Shown: positions 7,935-14,876 of the stretch, piece after piece
Position numbering within the stretch: the stretch's first letter is position 1
Layout of the letters: each line of letters begins with the position of its first letter
Assembly (NCBI GenBank): GCA_003161615.1
Contig: PMOB01000032.1
Span: 55,577-119,576, forward strand
DNA from: Actinomycetota bacterium
Lineage (GTDB): Bacteria; Actinomycetota; Thermoleophilia; Gaiellales; Gaiellaceae
Length of the DNA stretch: 64,000 nt
Direction: 5' to 3'
Made by a program: the position numbers and the translations under genes
Notes under the pieces: generated by a model
What the model saw: the letters and a program-made list of their open reading frames with translations, nothing else
Told to the model about the DNA's origin: nothing
The model's database searches: none

Positions 7935-8933
7935 CTAGTAGCCGAGCAGGCGCACTTCCTCGCGCCGCTCGCGGGCGAAGAAGTGGACGCCGTCGACAAA
8001 GCGCACCCAGTTGCAGCGGGTGCACATGACGAGGGAATGCGTGCGAGCGCTGTCGGCGAGGAAGCGGACGCCGCGGAGCAGGTCGCCGTTCGAGACGCCC
8101 GTCGCAGCGACGATCACCTCGCCCGGCGCGAGATCCTCGGTGGTGAAGACGCGCTCGTAGTCCTCGATCCCGGCCTCTCGCAGCTCATCGATCTCGCGGC
8201 GGGAGGTCGGCCAGAACTGCGCCTGCAGCTCCCCGCCGAGACAGCGCAGTGCCGCGGCCGAGAGCACGGCCTGCCGCGTCCCGCCGATCCCGATCGCGAG
8301 GTGGTCGTTCGTGCCGCGGATCGAGGCGGAGATCGCGGCCGTGACGTCGCCGTCCTGGATCAGCTTGATTCGGGCGCCGGCGTTACGGATCTCCTCGATC
8401 AGGTCGTGGTGGCGCGGGCGGTCGAGGATGATCGTCGTCACGTCATTGACGCGCCGTCCGAAGGCCGCCGCGATCGCCTCGATATTCTCGCCGATCGGCC
8501 GGAGGAGGTCGATCGAGCCGCGCGCCCGCGGCCCGACGGCCATCTTCCGCATGTAGATGTCGGGGAGCGTCGTGAAGCGGCCCGGCTCGCCGATCGCGAT
8601 CATCGACATCGCTCCGTTGCCGCCGCGCGCGACGACACCGCGGCCCTCGAGCGGATCGAGGGCGAGGTCGACCTCCTTGCCGCCGCTGCCGACGATGGCG
8701 CCCGGCGCCAGCCCACCGGAGTCGTCGACCGAGCCGAAGACGACGCGGCCGCTGATCGGGAGGATGTCCAGCGTCGTGCGCATCGCAGTCGCGGCCGCCT
8801 CCTCGGCGGCGTCCTCGTCGGCCCGCCCGAGCCAGCGCGCAGAGATGAGCGCGGCCCGCTCGGTCGCGCGGAGATAGGCCTGGCACTGGCACGGCTCCTC
8901 CTGCGGGACGATCTGGGACTCCTGCTCGCTCAT
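7935..8933 (-). CDS. GlpX-like protein (class II fructose-1,6-bisphosphatase family, altered metal site)
   Basis: 332 residues, the usual GlpX length, with the family's architecture: GRADEDAAEEAAATAMR near the N-terminus, VDLALDPLEG, and GIGGTRQAVLSAAALRCLGG. Class II FBPases hydrolyse fructose 1,6-bisphosphate. Several signature residues differ: the GEGxxDEAPM segment is replaced by FGSVDDSGGLAPGA, DPLEGT by DPLEGR, and the GGAPEGV glutamate motif by GGTRQAV. Two expected acidic metal ligands are therefore missing. It ends an operon with 2-phosphoglycerate kinase and cyclic diphosphoglycerate synthetase and overlaps the former by four bases, so it may have a new substrate or a non-catalytic role. 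Confidence 0.75.
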   Translation of the reverse strand: MSEQESQIVPQEEPCQCQAYLRATERAALISARWLGRADEDAAEEAAATAMRTTLDILPISGRVVFGSVDDSGGLAPGAIVGSGGKEVDLALDPLEGRGVVARGGNGAMSMIAIGEPGRFTTLPDIYMRKMAVGPRARGSIDLLRPIGENIEAIAAAFGRRVNDVTTIILDRPRHHDLIEEIRNAGARIKLIQDGDVTAAISASIRGTNDHLAIGIGGTRQAVLSAAALRCLGGELQAQFWPTSRREIDELREAGIEDYERVFTTEDLAPGEVIVAATGVSNGDLLRGVRFLADSARTHSLVMCTRCNWVRFVDGVHFFARERREEVRLLGY

Positions 8934-9835
8934 TTCGCCTCCCTGCTTCGATCCGCGGCGTCGAGTACGAGGTCGGCGACCGTTCGCGCCGCCCGGTCCG
9001 CGTCGTCGTTCTCTATCACCTGGACGCCTGCGAGGTGCGCTCGCTCCACGATCAGCTCCTGCAGGCGCTGGATGTCCTCGAACCGCTCGAGGTAGCGCGA
9101 AACGGGTCGTTCGGAGTCCTCGTCGCGGTAGCGGAAGTGGCGTTCGTGCTCCTCCTCGTCCTCGATCGCGAGCACCACGAAGACGGACACGGCGCGCTCG
9201 GGTGCCGGCAGCTCGACCATGCCCGGCACGAGGTGGACGCCCTCGAGCACGAGCGACCAGCCTTCCTCGAGCGCGCGCTCCGACGAAGCGCGCACGCCGA
9301 CGAGGACGCTCCGCGCCTGGGAGACGAAACCGAACTCGAGCGGATCGTCGGCGTCCGGGAAGGCGTCGCCCGCTTCAAAGCTCGAGTGGTGGACGGACGG
9401 CATGAAGTCGTCGGAGAAGAATGCGCGCATCGTCTGGCGGATGAAGTCCGTCGACGTGACGCGCGTGATCCCGAAGCGGTAGGCGAGCTCGGTGGCCACC
9501 GTCGACTTGCCGGTGCCGGTGGCGCCGCCGATGAAGACGAAGATCGGCAGGTCGAGCTCTCGCAACTCCTGGTAGCGGCGCAGCCGCTTGATGCTCTCGC
9601 TTCCCTCCTTCTCGCCGAGGACATCCACCGCCAACGCCTCCAACCGCTCGAGCTCGATGCTGCGGACGCCGCGTTCCAGCAGCTCGTCACCGACGCGGGT
9701 GGCGAGCGCGTAGGCGCGATGCGCGGCAACCCCGGCGGCCATGAGCGAGCGGGCCATCAGGCCACGCGAATAAGGAAGCCCGAGCTCTCCGCCGCCGAGC
9801 GGGAGCGGCATGATCCGGCGCGGCTCGCTGCTCAA
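8930..9835 (-). CDS. 2-phosphoglycerate kinase
   Basis: About 301 residues. It phosphorylates 2-phosphoglycerate to 2,3-diphosphoglycerate, the precursor of cyclic 2,3-diphosphoglycerate. The N-terminal part (PYSRGLMARSLMAAGVAAHRAY) matches the ATP-cone-like start of archaeal enzymes. The kinase P-loop is FIGGATGTGKSTVATELAYR, followed by VTSTDFIRQTMR and EGVHLVPG. The start is taken as TTG at 9835, overlapping the upstream stop (TTGA), because GGAGAGGAG lies six bases before it and the family begins before PRRI; an ATG at 9811 has no such site. It overlaps the GlpX-like gene by four bases. Confidence 0.85.
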   Translation of the reverse strand: MSSEPRRIMPLPLGGGELGLPYSRGLMARSLMAAGVAAHRAYALATRVGDELLERGVRSIELERLEALAVDVLGEKEGSESIKRLRRYQELRELDLPIFVFIGGATGTGKSTVATELAYRFGITRVTSTDFIRQTMRAFFSDDFMPSVHHSSFEAGDAFPDADDPLEFGFVSQARSVLVGVRASSERALEEGWSLVLEGVHLVPGMVELPAPERAVSVFVVLAIEDEEEHERHFRYRDEDSERPVSRYLERFEDIQRLQELIVERAHLAGVQVIENDDADRAARTVADLVLDAADRSREAK

Positions 9836-11013
9836 GTCCGGCTCCTCTCCGGCACGAGCGCGAGCAGCCGCTCGTCGAGCTCGTCGGAGACGACGTCGTT
9901 CGCTGCGAGGACGACTTCTGCGCCCCGTGCGAGTGCCGCCTCGGCGACGACGTCGATCGCGGCGGCCTTCAGCTCGACGAGATAGACCTCGGCGTCGACG
10001 GTCTCGAGCTCCTCCCTGAGCGCGTCGCGTCGAGCGAGATTGCGGGAGACGTGCACGACGTCGGCGTCGAGGCCGTCGGTCGGCGCCGGCCCGGTCGTGA
10101 ACACGGCGGTGCGGCGGCCGGCGAGCGGTTCGACAGGCCGTAGCCGGAGCTCCGCGGAGACAACCGGGATGTCGACGATCGCGGCGATCTCCTTCCGGTC
10201 GGCGCCGCCCGTGTCGACGACGAGGTCGGAGATGAGGACCCGGTAGGCGTTGAGGCCGGCACGGACGTCGTGAGCACCGTTCGTGACCAGGATCCGTGCG
10301 TCGGCCGCGATCGGCGGCAACGCGGCGCCACTGCCGTCGAAGACGATGATGTCCGGCTCGAGCTGCGCGGCAAGCCGCGCGCCGTCCAGCACGTTGTCGG
10401 CCAGAGGAGCGCCCGCGAGGCCGCCGCCGGCGCGGCGGCAGCCGACGGTCGGAACGCCCACGAGCGCGGCGGTCTCGAGGTGGTCGGACGCGGCGTGGCG
10501 TCCGGAGCGGGCGAGCGCGAGGAGGTCGTCGAGTGTCGGCGGCGTCTCGATCAGCTCCGGCTCTGCCGGCCCGCCGCGTCCCATCGCGACCACGACGACG
10601 CGGCGGTCCTCCGCGAGCAGCCGCGCGACATGCCCGGCGACCGCGGTCTTGCCGACCCGCTTGCCGAGGCCGATCACCGCGAGCGACGGCGTGTCGACCG
10701 GCTCCAGGGGAGGCGGCTCGAAGCGAAAGTCGGCGCCGACGTAGGGCATGCCGAGCGCGAGCACCCGCGATGCCCAGAGCATCCGCTCGCGCGGCCCGAG
10801 CACCGGCTCGTCGGACAGATCGATGACGACATCCACCTCCACGGCGTCGAGGGAGTCGACGAGCGGCACGCCGTAGTCGTCGCCCCCGCGCAGTTTCTCG
10901 GTGCCCCCGACGAGCAGTGCCCCGACGACCTCGTACGGCAGCACCGCGAGGACGTCCCGCACGACCGGCGCGTAGTGCTCTCCGTCGATCAGCACCAAGG
11001 CCCGGCGCCTCAC
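9832..11013 (-). CDS. Cyclic 2,3-diphosphoglycerate synthetase
   Basis: 393 residues from GTG at 11013. The enzyme closes 2,3-diphosphoglycerate into the cyclic trianhydride using ATP; in Methanothermus and Methanopyrus the product is a major thermoprotective solute and phosphate store. Visible hallmarks are the start RRRALVLIDGEHYAPVV, the ATP-binding SLAVIGLGKRVGKTAVAGH, VVVVAMGRGGP, and the later IIVFDGSGAALPPI and GLNAYRVLISD segments, all in the family order over a full-length protein. The GTG overlaps the upstream phosphoesterase stop (GTGA) and the stop overlaps the kinase start, indicating one translationally coupled operon. Confidence 0.88.
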   Translation of the reverse strand: MRRRALVLIDGEHYAPVVRDVLAVLPYEVVGALLVGGTEKLRGGDDYGVPLVDSLDAVEVDVVIDLSDEPVLGPRERMLWASRVLALGMPYVGADFRFEPPPLEPVDTPSLAVIGLGKRVGKTAVAGHVARLLAEDRRVVVVAMGRGGPAEPELIETPPTLDDLLALARSGRHAASDHLETAALVGVPTVGCRRAGGGLAGAPLADNVLDGARLAAQLEPDIIVFDGSGAALPPIAADARILVTNGAHDVRAGLNAYRVLISDLVVDTGGADRKEIAAIVDIPVVSAELRLRPVEPLAGRRTAVFTTGPAPTDGLDADVVHVSRNLARRDALREELETVDAEVYLVELKAAAIDVVAEAALARGAEVVLAANDVVSDELDERLLALVPERSRT

Positions 11014-11792
11014 AAGGAGCGAACCTCGTCCTCGATCTTCGCCGTGTACTTCTCGTACGTCTTCGTGTCGGTCGAGAACTGGATGATCCGCTCCTGCTCG
11101 TGGAACGGGTACCTGCGCCAGACGCTGACATGCGTCCCCTCGACCTCGATCACGTTGTAACAGGGCCGTCCGTTGCCGCGAAGCCGGGAGGACGAGACCG
11201 TGCCGGCATTGACGACGAAGAGGTTCTCGAGCCGCCACGCGTACGGGACGTGCTTGTGCCCGGCGAGGACGAGGTCGACGTTGGCGCGCTGGAGCGTCTC
11301 GAGCGTGTCGCCGGCGTCGTTGACGATGTTGCGCTCGCGGCCGGTTCCCGGCACGGGCAGCAGGTGGTGGTGGAGGACGAAGACGCGCAGGTCGGCCTCC
11401 TCGGCGAACTGCTCCTCGATCCAGCGGTAGCGGCCGCGGCCGATCTGGCCGTTGTCGAGGTCGGGCTCGCTCGAGTCGACGGCGACGATCGTCGCGTTCC
11501 CGACGCGCAGGACCGAGTTCCGCTCGCCGAACAGCTCCTCGAAGTGAACGTAGCCGACGTTCCGCGAGTCGTGGTTGCCCGGGATCACGACCATCGACTT
11601 GCACTCCACCTTGTTGAGGTACTCCCGCGCGAGCGCGTACTCGTCCTTGAAGCCGTGCGAGGTCAGATCGCCGGAGATGACCACGACGTCCGGCTCCATC
11701 TCGTTCACCTCCGCGATGGCGCGCTCGAGGTGTTGCGGGAGGAAGTACTGCTGCCCGCAATGGAGATCCGAGAGCTGGACGATGCGGAACAT
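11010..11792 (-). CDS. Calcineurin-like metallophosphoesterase
   Basis: 260 residues with the complete dimetal site: SDLHCG, VVISGDLTSHG, VIPGNHDSRN, HHHLLPVPG and LAGHKHVPY. The domain order matches the CpdA/Icc branch, which includes cyclic-nucleotide phosphodiesterases. It is the first gene of the cyclic diphosphoglycerate operon and overlaps the synthetase start. A role in opening the cyclic phosphate or removing a phosphate from an intermediate is attractive, but this is inference from position. No signal peptide, so cytoplasmic. Confidence 0.85.
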   Translation of the reverse strand: MFRIVQLSDLHCGQQYFLPQHLERAIAEVNEMEPDVVVISGDLTSHGFKDEYALAREYLNKVECKSMVVIPGNHDSRNVGYVHFEELFGERNSVLRVGNATIVAVDSSEPDLDNGQIGRGRYRWIEEQFAEEADLRVFVLHHHLLPVPGTGRERNIVNDAGDTLETLQRANVDLVLAGHKHVPYAWRLENLFVVNAGTVSSSRLRGNGRPCYNVIEVEGTHVSVWRRYPFHEQERIIQFSTDTKTYEKYTAKIEDEVRSL

Positions 11793-11814
11793 CGGCGAAG
11801 GCTAAGCGATAGGC

Positions 11815-12798
11815 CTAGAGAAGCCAGCGCACCGGGTAATAGAGCGCCGCTGCGACGAGCCCGGCCGCGGGCAGCGTCAGCAGCCAAGCGAACACGATGT
11901 TCCCGGCCACGCCCCAGCGAACGGCCGAGAGCCGCCGCGTCGCCCCCGCGCCCATCACCGAGCCGGTGACGACGTGCGTCGTCGAGATCGGGAAGCCGTA
12001 GTGGGTACCCGTCCAGAGGGTCGCCCCGGCCGCGATCTGCGCTGCGAAGCCGTGCTCCGGCTGCAACCCGTAGATCCGCTGGCCGAGCGTCCGGATGATC
12101 CGCCAGCCGCCCGCGTACGTCCCCATGGCGATCGTCAGGCCAGCCGCGATCTTCACCCAGGTCGGGATGTAGAAGCTCGAGATGGAGCCGTGCGTGTACA
12201 GCGCGAGCGCGATCACACCCATCGTCTTCTGTGCATCGTTCGCTCCGTGCGTGAACGCGACCCATGTTCCGGAGAGGAGCTGTCCCAGACGGAAGCCCCG
12301 GTGCGCGGTGCCGGGTGTCAGACGGTGGAAGAGCCGGTAGATGAGGACGAGCAGGAGGAACGCTCCGACAAACCCGATCACCGGCGAGGCGAGTCCGGGG
12401 AGGAGCACTTTCTGCCAGATGCCCGTCCACTCGACGCCCTTCGAGCCCGACTGCACAAGGGCAGCGCCGATCAAGCCGCCGACGAGGGCATGGGTGGAGC
12501 TCGACGGGAGCCCCGCCCACCACGTCAGCAGGTTCCAGACAATCGCGCCGAAGAGCGCCGCGAGGAGGGTCTTCTCCGTCGCAAGGCCTGTGTCGATGAG
12601 CCCGCTGCCGACGGTTTTCGCGACCGCGGTCGTGACGAAGGCGCCGGCGAGGTTCGCGGCGGCCGAGACGAGCACCGCCAGTCGCGGCGAGAGCGCGCGC
12701 GTGCCGACCCAGGTGGCGACGTAGTTCGCCGTGTCGTGGAAGCCGTTCGTGAAGTCGAACGCCAGCCCGACCGCGACGACGAGGACGACCAGGAACAC
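11815..12798 (-). CDS. pit: Inorganic phosphate transporter, PiT family
   Basis: 327 residues from GTG at 12798. PiT proteins carry metal-phosphate with protons or sodium at low affinity. Both signature repeats are present: FDFTNGFHDTANYVAT near the N-terminus and FTHGANDAQKTMGV in the second half, with GLPSSSTHALVGGLIG and GFPISTTHVVTGSVMG pairing them. About ten membrane segments are apparent. It lies two bases after the DUF47 gene, so the two are an operon. Position next to the diphosphoglycerate operon hints at shared phosphate physiology but is not proof. Confidence 0.92.
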   Translation of the reverse strand: MFLVVLVVAVGLAFDFTNGFHDTANYVATWVGTRALSPRLAVLVSAAANLAGAFVTTAVAKTVGSGLIDTGLATEKTLLAALFGAIVWNLLTWWAGLPSSSTHALVGGLIGAALVQSGSKGVEWTGIWQKVLLPGLASPVIGFVGAFLLLVLIYRLFHRLTPGTAHRGFRLGQLLSGTWVAFTHGANDAQKTMGVIALALYTHGSISSFYIPTWVKIAAGLTIAMGTYAGGWRIIRTLGQRIYGLQPEHGFAAQIAAGATLWTGTHYGFPISTTHVVTGSVMGAGATRRLSAVRWGVAGNIVFAWLLTLPAAGLVAAALYYPVRWLL

Positions 12799-12800
12799 AG

Positions 12801-13424
12801 CTACTTGTTCTTGACGAGGATCGCCTCGAGAACGTCTGCGGCGTTCTCGCATGCGTCGACCGCCTCTTCCAGGCTCTCGTGGATGTCCTTCCAGCGGATC
12901 ACCACAAGCGGGTCGGCGCCGTCGGCGAAGAGCGAGGAGACGGCCTCGTGAGTCAAGCGGTCGCCCTCGTCCTCGAGCTCGCGCAGCTCGATCAGCACCC
13001 GCTTCGAGACCTTGAAGCCTTCGAGCCGGCTCATCGCCTCGGCGAGCTTGACGGCGGCGCGGCCGATCACCTGCGCCTGGCCGGGGGCCGGATGGCGAAT
13101 CTCGCGAACGCCATAGGAGACGATCTTCCCGGCCGCCTCGTCGATGTAGTCGCAGATGTCGTCGAGCGCGCCCGCTAGGCGGTACATGTCGTCGCGGTCG
13201 AATGGCGTGACGAAGGTGCGGTTGATGAGATCCACGAGCTCGTGCGTGAGGCGGTCGCCCTCGTGCTCGAGCTCCTTCACCTCTCGCGCGAGATCGTCGA
13301 CGCCGTCCGGGAACCGCTCGAGGAGGTCGACGAGGAGCCGGGCGATCTCCACGATGTTCGCGGCGGCAGCGTTGTAGAGCTCGAAGAACTCGCGTTTCTG
13401 GGGGATCAGATTGAACGGCGCCAC
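12801..13424 (-). CDS. PhoU-like DUF47 protein, Pit accessory
   Basis: 207 residues from GTG, almost wholly helical, with two metal-contact repeats ELEHEGDRLTHELVDLIN and ELEDEGDRLTHEAVSSLF, diagnostic of the DUF47/TIGR00153 family. These proteins bind metal clusters like PhoU and tune the Pit transporter encoded just downstream. Upstream, 97 bases separate it from a divergent gene, which should contain both promoters. Confidence 0.9.
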   Translation of the reverse strand: MAPFNLIPQKREFFELYNAAAANIVEIARLLVDLLERFPDGVDDLAREVKELEHEGDRLTHELVDLINRTFVTPFDRDDMYRLAGALDDICDYIDEAAGKIVSYGVREIRHPAPGQAQVIGRAAVKLAEAMSRLEGFKVSKRVLIELRELEDEGDRLTHEAVSSLFADGADPLVVIRWKDIHESLEEAVDACENAADVLEAILVKNK

Positions 13425-13521
13425 GCCAGAGCGTTGTCTATCACGCCTGCTGCGAAAACCACACGCACCCCGCTTGTGCGGATTGTTTCGGCGTCCGACG
13501 CGCTGACTACCGTGCCGAGGG

Positions 13522-13890
13522 ATGGAGCTCCAGCTCCCCGCCTTCCAGGCGTATCGCGGCTCCGAGCCGCCGCGGTTCGCAAGCCCCGCGGAGCTCGAAT
13601 GCGCGAAGGTCCTCGACTATTACGGCGTCCCGTGGGCATATGAACCACGAACGTTCGTGCTCGAGCAGGACGAGGCGGGCCGTGTGCTGGAGGCCTTCAC
13701 GCCCGACTTCTACCTCCCCGAGCAAGACCTCTACGTCGAGATCACCGCCATGAAGCAGTCACTCGTCACCAGGAAGAACCGCAAGATGCGCAAGCTGCGG
13801 GAGCGGTATCCCGGCGTCCGGATCAAGCTCTTCTACCGGCGCGACCTTGAGCGCCTCGCCCAGCATTTCCACCTCGATATCGCCAGCTGA
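13522..13890 (+). CDS. Small PD-(D/E)XK-like protein of unknown function
   Basis: 122 residues. The pattern SPAELECAKVLDYYGVPWAYEP, then AFTPDFYLP and LYVEITAMKQ followed by TRKNRKMRKL, resembles the compact restriction-endonuclease fold: Glu, then PD, then ExT in place of ExK. I recognise the style rather than a named family. It overlaps hpt by 44 bases and must be cotranscribed with it. A nucleic-acid enzyme is possible, but the missing Lys of the last motif leaves activity open. Confidence 0.6.
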   Translation: MELQLPAFQAYRGSEPPRFASPAELECAKVLDYYGVPWAYEPRTFVLEQDEAGRVLEAFTPDFYLPEQDLYVEITAMKQSLVTRKNRKMRKLRERYPGVRIKLFYRRDLERLAQHFHLDIAS

Positions 13891-14431
13891 GTCCGCTCAC
13901 GCGGACAACCGGATCGGAGAGATTCATCTCTCCGCGGCGGAGCTGGGCGCGCGTGTCCGCGAGCTCGGCGAGGAGATAGCGCACGACTACGCAGGGCGCG
14001 AGCCGGTGCTCGTCTCCTCGCTGAAGGCGAGCCTCGTCTTCGCCGCCGATCTCTCGCGCGCGATCCGGATCCTCCATGCCATCGACTTCGTCGAGCTCGC
14101 CGGCTACGGCAGCGCCCGGATGGGCGGACACGGGCAGATCCGCTTGCTCAAGGATCTCGACCTCGACGTGCGCGGCCGAGACATCCTCATTGTCGAGGAC
14201 GTCGTCGACACCGGCCTGACCCTCAACTACCTCGTGCGGACGCTCGAGCTGCGCGGCCCCGCCTCGGTCGCGGCGGTGACGCTCCTCGACCGGCCGTTCC
14301 GCCGCCTCGTCGACGACCTTCCCGTCCGCTACGTCGGCTTCACCGTTCCCGACGAGCTGTACGTCGGCTACGGCTTCGACATCGAAGAGCGCTACCGCGA
14401 GCTACCCGACCTACGGCTCCTCCACCTGTAG
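13847..14431 (+). CDS. hpt: Hypoxanthine-guanine phosphoribosyltransferase
   Basis: Purine salvage: hypoxanthine or guanine plus PRPP to IMP or GMP. The PRPP motif is DILIVEDVVDTGLTL; SSLKASLVFAADLSR and VGYGFDIEERYRELP match the family's loop and C-terminus. The only usual start in frame is TTG at 13847, deep inside the upstream gene, which gives 194 residues with about 15-20 extra at the N-terminus. Homologues normally begin just before RIGEIHLS, where no ATG, GTG or TTG exists. The true start is therefore uncertain. A structured repeat follows the stop at once. Confidence 0.9.
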   Translation: MSASPSISTSISPAESAHADNRIGEIHLSAAELGARVRELGEEIAHDYAGREPVLVSSLKASLVFAADLSRAIRILHAIDFVELAGYGSARMGGHGQIRLLKDLDLDVRGRDILIVEDVVDTGLTLNYLVRTLELRGPASVAAVTLLDRPFRRLVDDLPVRYVGFTVPDELYVGYGFDIEERYRELPDLRLLHL

Positions 14432-14509
14432 CTCGCGAAGCCTGCGGCTTCGCTCGCTCCTGAAGGAACTGCGCCAACGGGAGAGCGCGGTCTCCCGTTG
14501 GCTCCGTGC
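14432..14509 (+). repeat. Dispersed two-hairpin 3'-end element, copy B
   Basis: Begins with the base after the hpt stop codon and reads in the same direction. Hairpin I is GCGAAGCC/GGCTTCGC with loop TGC (14435-14453). The link contains GGAACT. Hairpin II has an 11-pair perfect stem CCAACGGGAGA/TCTCCCGTTGG (14474-14501) with loop GCGCGG, then CTCCGTGC. Its hairpin II stem differs from copy A's at many positions on both arms, yet pairing and loop are kept. Confidence 0.82.
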
Positions 14510-14798
14510 TGAGAGCACATTGGGGCTGACGCGAGGGTCTGAGCGCTTCTCCGTCGCGAGCGTGCAGGCCTTCGGCGTGCCCGCTCGCTACTCCGCGGCG
14601 GCGTAACGCGGCGTTACGCCGCCGCCTGAACCGCATGAGGCTTCTGACCGCTCAAACAAAGAGCGGCCCTTGGCCGGAGGCTAAGACGACCGCGCCAGCG
14701 GCGACTTAGCCGAAGGCCGGACTGCGCTCGCGCCGGCCTCAGCCGCGCGCGAGCGCACAGGATCGGCATCTCATCCAGAGCATCGAAGACCAGAAACA
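14510..14798. other. Non-coding, hairpin-dense gap between copies B and C
   Basis: I see no gene here. The stretch holds several inverted repeats: a 15-base palindrome (14595-14625, listed apart), CCGCTC/GAGCGG around an A-rich loop near 14648-14666, and GGCTAAG/CTTAGCC (14679-14711). Together with the flanking elements it makes a 445-base convergent intergenic region. A structured RNA or a decayed repeat cluster are both possible. Confidence 0.5.
14595..14625. repeat. Perfect 15-base inverted repeat with one-base centre
   Basis: Arms GCGGCGGCGTAACGC and GCGTTACGCCGCCGC are exact reverse complements around a single G at 14610. This is the longest perfect palindrome seen in the window. It could be a cruciform, a dimeric protein site, or a very stable RNA hairpin. 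Confidence 0.8.
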
Positions 14799-14875
14799 GC
14801 ACGGAGCGGGACGGAAACCACGCTTTCCGGCCCGCGGAGTTCCGTCACCCAGCGAGCGAAGCGCAGCTTCGCGAG
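14799..14875 (-). repeat. Dispersed two-hairpin 3'-end element, copy C
   Basis: Reads on the minus strand and starts one base after the stop of the M23 peptidase gene. Hairpin I is GCGAAGC/GCTTCGC (14856-14872). Hairpin II spans 14806-14835 with 12 pairs and one mismatch; its loop is GCGTGG, one base from copies A and B. The terminal CTCCGTGC is present. Confidence 0.8.
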
Positions 14876-14876
14876 C

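Noticed and set aside
13522-13890. Restriction or anti-phage nuclease
   Set aside because: The fold-like pattern exists, but there is no methylase, partner or defence context; its neighbour is hpt.
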